DNA of 11,380 bases, from the NCBI GenBank assembly GCA_016280565.1, contig JAEEGY010000096.1, positions 1 to 11,380 on the forward strand, in the 5' to 3' direction. Positions 5,841 to 11,380 of this stretch are shown here, piece after piece. The stretch's first letter is position 1. The number at the start of each line of letters is the position of its first letter. The notes under the pieces are model-generated. The model made no database searches, was not told the DNA's origin, and was given only the letters and a program-made list of their open reading frames with translations. Origin of the DNA: Fretibacterium sp. (GTDB lineage Bacteria > Synergistota > Synergistia > Synergistales > Aminobacteriaceae). Made by a program: the position numbers and the translations under genes.

Positions 5841-8093
5841 TTAATCGTCAGAGGCCTCGTCCTGGGCCTTGTAGCCGCACTGGGCGCAGAACCGGGTCCG
5901 GCCTCGCCGAAAGAGTTCCCCTCCGCACTCGGGGCAGCGCTCGCCCGTGGGCTGGTTCCAGGAGATGTAATCGCAGTCGGGGTATCGCGAACAGCTGTAG
6001 AACGTGCGGCCCTTCTTGCTCTTGCGCCTGACGACCTCGCCGCCGTGCGTCTCGCCGCACTTGGGGCACTTTACGCCGACGGTGGCAAGGATCGCCCGGG
6101 TGTACCGGCAGTCGGGGTAGCCGCTGCACGCGATGAACTCGCCGAACCGGCCCCGCTTCTTCACCAGCGGCTTGCCGCAGTCCGGACAGTTCTCGCCGAT
6201 GAGCTCCGGCTCCGGCAGGGGCACCCGCTCCGCCCCCTGGGCCTCCTCGACAGTGTGAGAGAACTCCCCCCAGAACTCGCGTACCACGTCCAGCCAGCGG
6301 CGCTGGGCTTCCTCCACCTCGTCCAGCTCCTTCTCCATCTGAGCGGTGAAGCCCGCGTCCACAATGGAGGAGAGGTCCTTTCTATTAAAGTACTTCATCA
6401 GGAACTCGTCCACCGTCATGCCCAGCGAGGTGGGGCAGAAGCGCTTCTCCTCGTTTTTCTCCACGTAGCCGCGCACGTCCAGCGTGCCGGCGATGGTGGC
6501 GTAGGTGGAGGGACGGCCCACGCCGTTCTCCTCCAGCGTCTTGATGAGGGTGGCCTCGGAGTACCGTGCCGGGGGACGGGTGAACCGCTGCTCCTTCTCC
6601 ATTGAGGAGGGGGTGAGCCCTTCGCCCTCGTTGGCCGGGGCGATCTGTTCTCCCTTCAAATCTAAGGGCCAGAGGGCGCTCCAGCCGTCGAACACCAGGC
6701 TTTCGCCGTCCTGATGCAGGCCAGCCCGCCCGGCCTCGGCCCGCACCGTGGCCCGCGCCGTGACGGCCGGGGTCATCTGGCAGGCGACGAACCGGCGCCA
6801 GATCAGGTCGTAGAGACGAAACTGCTCCGGTGTCAGGATATCCTTAACGGAGTCCGGGGTCAGGGTCACGTCCGTAGGGCGTATCGCCTCGTGGGCGTCC
6901 TGGGCCCGTCCAGGGGCCGCATAGTGGTTGGGCTTCCCCGGCAGGTAGTCTGAGGAGAAGTTCTTCGCAAGGTAATCCCGGCAGGCGGTCAGGGCCTCGT
7001 CGGAGAGGCGGAGGCTGTCCGTGCGCATGTAGGTGATCATGCCGACGTGCCCGCGCCCGGGAAGGTTCAGTCCCTCGTAGAGCTCCTGGGCCACGCGCAT
7101 GGTGCGTCGGGGGGCCATGCTCAGACGGCGGGACGCCTCCTGCTGGAGCGTGCTGGTGCGGAAGGGGGCAGGGGCAGTGCGGAGGCTCTCCTTCAGGCGG
7201 AACTCCGAGACGCGCAGGGGGTTGTTCCTCACCTCGGCCAGGATAGCGTCGGCCTTCTCCTCCGTGTCGATAAGCAGTGGAAGACTGCCCTTCATGAGGG
7301 ACTTGCCGTCCATACGGTCGGCCTTCAGCTCGTAGACCCGCCCGTCCGGGGCCGAGGCCTTGACGGTGACCACCCAATAAGGGTCGGGGACGAAACGCTG
7401 GATCTCGCGCTCGCGCTCGCAGATAAGGTTGAGCGCCACGGACTGCACACGCCCTGCGGAGAGCCCGTAGCGGATCTTTTTCCAAAGCAGAGGGCTGAGG
7501 GTGTAGCCGACGAGGCGGTCCAGAACGCGCCGGGCCTGCTGGGCGTCCACCTTGTTCAGGTCGATGAAGTCCGGGGTCTGGATGGCGCTGCGCACGGCTC
7601 CGGCCGTGATCTCATAGAAGCGGACCCGGCACTTCTCCGACGTGTCCAGTTCCAGGACGTCGGCCAGGTGCCACGCGATGGCCTCGCCCTCGCGGTCAGG
7701 GTCGGACGCCAGAAGGACGTTCGACGCGCTCTTCGCCAGGGCCGCCAGCTCGTTCTTCAGGGTCGCCTTGCCCTTGACCAGGATGTACTCCGGCTTGAAG
7801 TCGTGCTCGATGTCGATGGCCATCCGGCTGCGTGGCAGGTCGCGGATGTGTCCGATGCTTGCCCGGACGACGTAGTCCTTCCCCAGGATGCCAGAGAGCG
7901 TTGCGGCCTTGGAGGGAGACTCCACGATGACGAGCGTCTTGCCCGCTGCCGAAGTCCCTGTTGCCCTCTTCGTCGTGGACTTTGCCGGCGTCTTTTTGGC
8001 GGCGGGTTTCTTTGCCGCCGGAGCTTTCTTTGTCGCGTTTTTTTTCGTGGCGGCCGTTTTCTTCGCCGCTGCTGCCGTTTCTTTCGGACTCAA
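5841..8093 (-). CDS. topA: DNA topoisomerase I (type IA) with a lysine/alanine-rich N-terminal tail
   Basis: It relaxes negative supercoils by cutting one strand through a 5'-phosphotyrosine. The core begins at about residue 53: Toprim VIVESPSKA with Glu58, and the acidic triad in DPDREGE (Asp131, Asp133, Glu135). The catalytic Tyr355 lies in GMITYMRTDS. Three C-terminal four-cysteine zinc fingers are visible: C636/C639/C656/C662, C676/C679/C701/C707 and C720/C723/C736/C739. The total is 750 residues. Residues 1-52 carry 14 Lys and 16 Ala, with KK pairs at 11, 17, 22, 28 and 33, resembling histone H1-like tails; most TopA proteins start almost at the Toprim. The start is TTG (8091-8093): a TAA lies five codons upstream in frame, the next Met is residue 91, and AAGGGG sits about eight bases before it. 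Confidence 0.97.
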   Translation of the reverse strand: MSPKETAAAAKKTAATKKNATKKAPAAKKPAAKKTPAKSTTKRATGTSAAGKTLVIVESPSKAATLSGILGKDYVVRASIGHIRDLPRSRMAIDIEHDFKPEYILVKGKATLKNELAALAKSASNVLLASDPDREGEAIAWHLADVLELDTSEKCRVRFYEITAGAVRSAIQTPDFIDLNKVDAQQARRVLDRLVGYTLSPLLWKKIRYGLSAGRVQSVALNLICEREREIQRFVPDPYWVVTVKASAPDGRVYELKADRMDGKSLMKGSLPLLIDTEEKADAILAEVRNNPLRVSEFRLKESLRTAPAPFRTSTLQQEASRRLSMAPRRTMRVAQELYEGLNLPGRGHVGMITYMRTDSLRLSDEALTACRDYLAKNFSSDYLPGKPNHYAAPGRAQDAHEAIRPTDVTLTPDSVKDILTPEQFRLYDLIWRRFVACQMTPAVTARATVRAEAGRAGLHQDGESLVFDGWSALWPLDLKGEQIAPANEGEGLTPSSMEKEQRFTRPPARYSEATLIKTLEENGVGRPSTYATIAGTLDVRGYVEKNEEKRFCPTSLGMTVDEFLMKYFNRKDLSSIVDAGFTAQMEKELDEVEEAQRRWLDVVREFWGEFSHTVEEAQGAERVPLPEPELIGENCPDCGKPLVKKRGRFGEFIACSGYPDCRYTRAILATVGVKCPKCGETHGGEVVRRKSKKGRTFYSCSRYPDCDYISWNQPTGERCPECGGELFRRGRTRFCAQCGYKAQDEASDD

Positions 8094-8130
8094 GGAAATT
8101 TCCCCTTAAAACTCATACTCATTCTTGCTC

Positions 8131-8172
8131 AGGGCTGACCGCCCTAAAACCTGTGCGCGGTCCTCGCCGCGC
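8131..8172 (-). other. topA leader with two stem-loops
   Basis: Read on the minus strand, the predicted topA transcript starts close to a perfect 6-bp hairpin, GCGCGG-CGAGGA-CCGCGC (8172-8155). A 5-bp hairpin, AGGGC-GGTCA-GCCCT (8145-8131), follows. The ribosome binding site and TTG start come about 40 bases later. Neither stem has a T-run, so this is not a terminator-type attenuator. A stem at the extreme 5' end would be expected to protect the message from decay; that is inference. Confidence 0.45.
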
Positions 8173-8179
8173 ATGAGTA

Positions 8180-8188
8180 TTTATATCA
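8180..8188 (-). promoter_or_regulatory. Extended -10 promoter of topA
   Basis: The minus strand reads TGATATAAA (8188-8180), an extended -10 of the TGnTATAAT type with five of six matches. No good -35 lies 16-19 bases upstream; that position is occupied by the repeated C/A motif at 8192-8210. Transcription would start near 8173, giving a leader of about 80 bases. Confidence 0.55.
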
Positions 8189-8256
8189 TACTTTGGGGGA
8201 TTTTGGGGAACCCGGGAAGAGTTTCTGATCCTTTTGGACCGCGGATAGTATCCTCT

Positions 8257-8282
8257 AAAAAAGTCAAGACTTGATTTTTTTT
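8257..8282. repeat. A/T-rich imperfect palindrome
   Basis: AAAAAAGTCAAG (8257-8268), a central A, then CTTGATTTTTTTT (8270-8282): near-perfect inverted repeat arms with one mismatch. No upstream gene reads toward it on the plus strand, so it is unlikely to be a working terminator. It lies 12 bases before the first DnaA box and may be an easily melted DNA element. A smaller inverted repeat, GGATAGTATCC (8243-8253), sits beside it. Confidence 0.6.
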
Positions 8283-8293
8283 GCCTCATTCCC

Positions 8294-8388
8294 TCATCCA
8301 CATCTTCCACTTATCCACATTTTGGGCTGGAATGCCGCCATGATAGCTTTTTATGATTTTTATCCACCGACTTACCCACTTATCCACA
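8294..8388 (+). promoter_or_regulatory. Cluster of DnaA boxes, candidate oriC or DnaA-controlled locus
   Basis: Two perfect consensus DnaA boxes TTATCCACA are at 8311-8319 and 8380-8388. Near matches are TCATCCACA (8294-8302), TTATCCACC (8360-8368) and TTACCCACT (8372-8380, the weakest). All five lie on the plus strand. An AT-rich stretch with a loose repeat (ATGATAGCTTTTT then ATGATTTTTATCC, 8340-8365) separates boxes two and three, and the A/T palindrome lies just left. The cluster is in the 410-base gene-free region between divergent topA and the envelope operon, and ends 11 bases before the -35 of the latter. No dnaA, dnaN or parAB gene is visible here, so origin function is only a hypothesis. 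Confidence 0.7.
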
Positions 8389-8399
8389 CGCGCTGTCTC

Positions 8400-8428
8400 A
8401 TGCCACGAAATCATTCCCCTGATATAAT
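8400..8428 (+). promoter_or_regulatory. Extended -10 promoter of the lptA-lptB operon
   Basis: TGATATAAT (8420-8428) is a perfect extended -10 (TGn plus TATAAT). Seventeen bases upstream is ATGCCA (8400-8405), four of six matches to TTGACA. The start would be near 8435, leaving a leader of about 69 bases. The DnaA boxes abut the upstream side, where bound DnaA could activate or repress. Confidence 0.8.
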
Positions 8429-8453
8429 GGAGCATAGCTGTTGGACGGAGACC

Positions 8454-8495
8454 GGAGGATTTCCCTCCTGAGTTTGAATGGGGAGAATGAGGAGG
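8454..8495 (+). promoter_or_regulatory. Leader with GGAGG / CCTCC / AGGAGG segments that can pair in two ways
   Basis: In the leader, GGAGG (8454-8458) can pair with CCTCC (8464-8468) as a 5-bp hairpin. Alternatively CCTCCT (8464-8469) can pair with AGGAGG (8490-8495), the ribosome binding site of the lptA-like gene, hiding it. This is a minimal two-state layout seen in translational control elements. The stems are short and no known riboswitch class is recognised. Confidence 0.3.
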
Positions 8496-8503
8496 ACGCG
8501 GGG

Positions 8504-9430
8504 ATGCGGCGCTTGAAGTTCGTTGTTATTCTGGCCCTGATAGGGGCCGCATTCTGTGAAGGGCAGATTTTTGGCGAAGTTCTGCTGCCGGATAAGGCGA
8601 CTTTGTCCGCCAACAGGATGCGCTTCGACTCACAGACGGGGGACTTCCTCGCGGACGGGAATGTCACCATCACCGCCGGCGGGCTGAACGTCGTGGCCCC
8701 CCGGGGCACGGGCAACGTCGAGCGGCGCGAGGTCCTCTTCGAGCAGGGGATCGTTGCCTCCGGTGACTGGATGGGGGACCAGGTGGACCTGAAGGCCGGG
8801 AAGCTCTCGCTCTCCTTTGCGGAGGTCCCAACCTGCCGCTTCCAGGGGGGCGTCAAAGGTGTAGTGGGAGCAATGCGCCTCGACGCGGACCGGCTGACCC
8901 TCATCGGCCTCGGCGGGATCATGGAGGCCGCCCAGGGGGACCGGCAGACAAAATTTTGGGTAGTGAAGGCCCGCAATTTAGAGGACCGTTCCCAGGGGCT
9001 CTCCTTCGGCGCGGACGCTGTGGAGGGGGTCCTCCGCGGCGGGGAGCTCCACACTCTGACCGCGGACAAGGGGGTCTGGCTCAAGGGAAAGCCCAAGGCA
9101 GCAGGGGGAGAAGCTGTGAGCCTGCGCGGCAGCCACGCGCTCTACTCGCTGGACCGGGGCAGCGTCGTCCTCAGCGGCAACGTCTCGGCCGTGCAGGGGG
9201 GGCGCACGCTGAAGTCGGAGTCCATCGTCTACTTCCCCAGCCAGAACCGCGTGGAGGCCATGGGCGGCGCGCCCACACTGGGCAGCAAGGAGTCTCCCAC
9301 CCCACGGGCGGAGATCACCATCGACATCTCCCGCGAGAAGAATAATAAAGGAAAGGATAAGTCCTCCTCACCCGATGAGGCGAAGAAGGCGGAGCCAGGG
9401 AAGAAGTCAGGAAAGAAGGCCGGCAAATGA
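8504..9430 (+). CDS. lptA: OstA/LptA-like periplasmic protein of the lipopolysaccharide transport bridge
   Basis: Probable periplasmic beta-jellyroll protein carrying lipopolysaccharide from the inner-membrane LptB2FG complex toward the outer membrane. The 308 residues start with a basic, hydrophobic signal or anchor segment (MRRLKFVVILALIGAAFC, 1-18). OstA-type repeats follow: ANRMRFDSQTGDFLADGNVT near 36-55, and a second unit around HALYSLDRGSVVLSGNVSAV (211-230) ending in SESIVYFPSQNRVEAMGG. The last 30 residues are lysine-rich and low complexity (from REKNNKGKDK, 277-286). The ATG at 8504 follows AGGAGG (8490-8495) at ideal spacing and opens the signal peptide; an upstream in-frame start at 8441 is rejected. 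Its end overlaps lptB by ATGA. With about twice the length of E. coli LptA and no separate lptC next to it, it might combine LptC and LptA roles; that is inference. Confidence 0.8.
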   Translation: MRRLKFVVILALIGAAFCEGQIFGEVLLPDKATLSANRMRFDSQTGDFLADGNVTITAGGLNVVAPRGTGNVERREVLFEQGIVASGDWMGDQVDLKAGKLSLSFAEVPTCRFQGGVKGVVGAMRLDADRLTLIGLGGIMEAAQGDRQTKFWVVKARNLEDRSQGLSFGADAVEGVLRGGELHTLTADKGVWLKGKPKAAGGEAVSLRGSHALYSLDRGSVVLSGNVSAVQGGRTLKSESIVYFPSQNRVEAMGGAPTLGSKESPTPRAEITIDISREKNNKGKDKSSSPDEAKKAEPGKKSGKKAGK

Positions 9431-10137
9431 GCGCACTCACAGCCCGGGGGATCCGCAAGAGCTACGATGGACGTATCGTCGTCTCTGATGTAAGCATCGA
9501 GGTCCGGCCCGGCGAGGTCGTGGGGCTCCTGGGACCCAACGGGGCGGGCAAGACCACGTCCTTCTATATGATCGTCGGCCTTGTGCGCCCCGATGCGGGA
9601 AATATCTTCATCGGGGACCGGGAGGTCACTCACCTTCCCGTCTACGCGCGGGCGCGGGCGGGGATCGGGTATCTGCCCCAGGAGCCCTCGGTGTTCCGCA
9701 ATCTGACCGTGCGGGAGAACATCGACCTGGTGTGGCAGGAAATGGGGCAGGATACGTCCGCCACGGACGGGCTGCTGGAGCAGTTCGGCATCACACATAT
9801 CGCCGGAACGAAGGGCTACGCCCTATCCGGCGGCGAGCGGCGGCGCGTGGAGATCGCCCGGGCCCTGACGCTGAAGCCTCGCTTCATCCTTTTGGACGAA
9901 CCTTTCAGCGGAATCGACCCCATCGCGGTGAATGACATCCAGAGCATGATCCACACGCTGAAAGCACAGGGCTACGGCGTGCTCATCACGGACCACAACG
10001 TCCGCGAGACGCTCTCCATCACGGACCGGACGTATCTCATCCACGACGGGAAGATCTTTCTGGACGGAACGCCCAGCGAGGTGGCGGAGGACCCCATGGC
10101 TCGCAAGTTCTACCTGGGTGAGAACTTTCAATTTTAA
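9427..10137 (+). CDS. lptB: Lipopolysaccharide export ABC transporter ATP-binding protein LptB
   Basis: Cytoplasmic ATPase dimer that powers lipopolysaccharide extraction by LptF/LptG. The 236 residues carry every ABC motif: Walker A GPNGAGKTT (36-44), Q-loop Gln85 in GYLPQEPSVF, signature LSGGERRR (133-140), Walker B FILLDEPF (153-160) with Glu158, and switch His190. Phe90 in PSVFRNLT corresponds to the residue that docks the LptFG coupling helix in E. coli, which favours LptB over the similar branched-chain amino acid ATPases. The ATG overlaps the previous gene's stop in ATGA, so translation is coupled. No lptF or lptG is within the window. Confidence 0.97.
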   Translation: MSALTARGIRKSYDGRIVVSDVSIEVRPGEVVGLLGPNGAGKTTSFYMIVGLVRPDAGNIFIGDREVTHLPVYARARAGIGYLPQEPSVFRNLTVRENIDLVWQEMGQDTSATDGLLEQFGITHIAGTKGYALSGGERRRVEIARALTLKPRFILLDEPFSGIDPIAVNDIQSMIHTLKAQGYGVLITDHNVRETLSITDRTYLIHDGKIFLDGTPSEVAEDPMARKFYLGENFQF

Positions 10138-10170
10138 ATCGACTTTTTAAGTTTTTAAGGAGGAAGAAGT

Positions 10171-10416
10171 ATGCCGGATTTTGAGATCACAAAGGAAACG
10201 ACGATGGGTGATATGCTCCGATATGATATGGGCATCGCCTATGTCCTGATGCAGTCGGGAATGCACTGCGTCGGGTGTCCGTCGTCCATCGGGGAGTCCC
10301 TGGAGGACGCCTGTGCGGTCCACGGACTGAATGCGGATAATGTCCTCACGTCCATTAACGACTACTTAGCGGGCCGGGAGACCTCCCCTGAGTCAGAGGA
10401 AGGTCAGGCATTTTGA
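10171..10416 (+). CDS. DUF1858 domain protein with CxxC motif
   Basis: An 81-residue soluble protein matching the DUF1858 family: TKETTMGDMLRYDMGIAYVL, then the hallmark GMHCVGCPSSIGESLEDAC (residues 30-48) and VHGLNADNVLTSIN. The CVGC pair (Cys33 and Cys36) suggests redox chemistry or metal/Fe-S handling; the domain also occurs with hybrid-cluster and ScdA/RIC-type repair proteins. The precise function is unknown. A strong AAGGAGG (10157-10163) precedes the ATG. The gene lies 33 bases after lptB and two bases before the next gene, so it probably belongs to the same transcript. The last dozen residues are acidic and seem non-conserved. Confidence 0.9.
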   Translation: MPDFEITKETTMGDMLRYDMGIAYVLMQSGMHCVGCPSSIGESLEDACAVHGLNADNVLTSINDYLAGRETSPESEEGQAF

Positions 10417-10418
10417 CC

Positions 10419-11380
10419 ATGAGACGGATGATCTCTGTTCTGTGCCTTGTGCTGTTCCTGTGCGGAGCCTGTGGGGCGGCGGGGGTTTCAGGGGGGCCAG
10501 CCGCGCGGCGGGAGCGCGCGAATCTGGAAGCCCCCCTGAGCTTCAATGCGGAACCTGTGCGCGTCCTGTGCCTCAGGGGGCCGACGGGCATGGGGCTGGC
10601 GAAGCTGATGGAGGACGCGGCCAGCGGACGGACGGAGAATGCCTATGCCTTCCGCATCGTCTCCGCGCCGGAGGAGATCGCGGCGGCTCTGGCGAAGGGC
10701 GAGGCGGACATTGCCGCGATGCCCACCAACATGGCCGCCATCCTCTGGAACCGACTGAAGGGAGATATCTGCCTTCTCTCCGTCAACACGCTGGGGGCGC
10801 TGTCCATCCTTGAAAAGGGCGACGCCATCCATACCCTTGCAGACCTGCGGGGCCGGACGCTCTTAGCCGCGGGGCGGGGGGCCGCGCCGGAGTTCGCGCT
10901 GAACTACCTCCTCCGCCAAAACGGGCTTGAGCCCGATAAGGACTGCCACATTGAATGGCTCAGCGAGCACGCCGAGGTGCTTTCCCGCCTTGCCGCAGGA
11001 AAGGGCGACGCCTGCCTGATTCCCTATCCCTTTGCTGCAGCGGCGCTGACGCGGGTCGGGGGGTTGCGTGAGGCACTGAGCCTGACTGAGGAATGGCAGA
11101 AAGTGGGCGGTAAATCCCGGCTTGTGATGGGCGTTTACGCGGCCCGGCGGAGCTACGCTGAAGCCCACAGGGCGGAGGTGGCCGCTTTCCTATCCGAGTC
11201 CGGTGCCTCCGCGGAGTACGCCAACGCTCACCCGGCGGAAGCGGCGGAGCTCATCGTGAAGCATGGGATATTCGACAACGCGTCGCTTGTGGAACGTGCC
11301 ATCCCTCACTGCGGCATCACGGCGCTGGCGGGACAGGCCATGCAGGACGCGGCGGAGGGCTATCTGAAGGTACTTTTCGA
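10419..11380 (+). CDS. ABC transporter substrate-binding protein (SsuA/TauA/NMT1-like), lipoprotein-like, 3' end outside window
   Basis: A periplasmic-binding protein, 320 residues visible and still open at the window edge. It starts with a signal sequence, MRRMISVLCLVLFLCGACG, where Cys18 follows C-G-A; the -3 position is Cys rather than Leu, so lipidation is probable but not canonical. The body fits the NMT1/SsuA-like fold: VRVLCLRGPTGMGLAKLME (47-65), GEADIAAMPTNMAAILWN (94-111), LADLRGRTLLAAG near 140-152, and a later YANAHPAEAAELI segment. Known relatives bind sulfonates, nitrate or pyrimidine-like ligands; the ligand here cannot be read from sequence. Start: ATG two bases after the DUF1858 stop, with only a weak, distant AGGAAGG (10397-10403), so translation probably depends on coupling. 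Permease and ATPase genes may follow outside. Confidence 0.8.
   Translation, partial: MRRMISVLCLVLFLCGACGAAGVSGGPAARRERANLEAPLSFNAEPVRVLCLRGPTGMGLAKLMEDAASGRTENAYAFRIVSAPEEIAAALAKGEADIAAMPTNMAAILWNRLKGDICLLSVNTLGALSILEKGDAIHTLADLRGRTLLAAGRGAAPEFALNYLLRQNGLEPDKDCHIEWLSEHAEVLSRLAAGKGDACLIPYPFAAAALTRVGGLREALSLTEEWQKVGGKSRLVMGVYAARRSYAEAHRAEVAAFLSESGASAEYANAHPAEAAELIVKHGIFDNASLVERAIPHCGITALAGQAMQDAAEGYLKVLF

Noticed and set aside
7047..8138. 363-residue plus-strand open frame opposite topA
   Set aside because: It is antisense to conserved TopA motifs, has repetitive low-complexity composition and no ribosome binding site worth noting.
8537..8560. Lipobox in the OstA-like protein around Cys18
   Set aside because: The residue before the cysteine is Phe, which does not fit a lipoprotein signal; an ordinary signal peptide or anchor is more likely.
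1..11380. Defence island, prophage, transposon, CRISPR array or tRNA
   Set aside because: No integrase, transposase, phage or cas genes, no spaced direct repeats and no cloverleaf-like sequence were seen; all genes but the DUF1858 protein belong to well-known families.

Overview
The window is GC-rich, dense bacterial chromosome of about eleven genes, apart from one rich intergenic region. The best guess at the host is a member of the Synergistota. This rests on a diderm envelope gene pair (an OstA/LptA-like protein plus LptB), a ylxM-ffh-rpsP-khpA-rimM-trmD-rplS translation operon, a TrmD carrying a second RNA-methyltransferase-like domain, and high GC. It is an inference from gene content and order, not a database match. 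I see no phage, transposon, CRISPR or defence module.

Layout. Positions 1-979 (minus) hold a glycerate 2-kinase whose C-terminal third lies outside the window. A divergent promoter region (about 980-1155) follows, containing a run of 13 G beside a run of 8 T. From 1156 to 5761 (plus) comes the translation operon: ylxM, ffh, rpsP, khpA, rimM, trmD and rplS, closed by a strong rho-independent terminator at 5780-5824. topA (minus, 5841-8093) converges on that terminator. It starts with TTG and has an unusual lysine/alanine-rich N-terminal tail of about 52 residues.

The most interesting stretch is the 410-base divergent intergenic region between topA and the envelope operon (8094-8503). It holds a cluster of DnaA boxes, all in one orientation: two perfect TTATCCACA and three near matches. 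A long A/T-rich palindrome lies beside it, and an extended -10 promoter faces each way. It could be oriC, a DnaA-titration site or a DnaA-controlled regulatory region. Downstream on the plus strand are an OstA/LptA-like periplasmic protein and LptB, overlapping by four bases, then a small DUF1858 CxxC protein, and a lipoprotein-like substrate-binding protein that runs off the right edge.

How the genes work together: the plus-strand operon groups co-translational targeting (Ffh, with YlxM as probable partner), ribosomal proteins (S16, L19), 30S maturation (RimM), an RNA chaperone (KhpA) and tRNA m1G37 modification (TrmD). The right-hand cluster serves lipopolysaccharide-type glycolipid transport to the outer membrane, followed by two genes whose link to that task is unclear.
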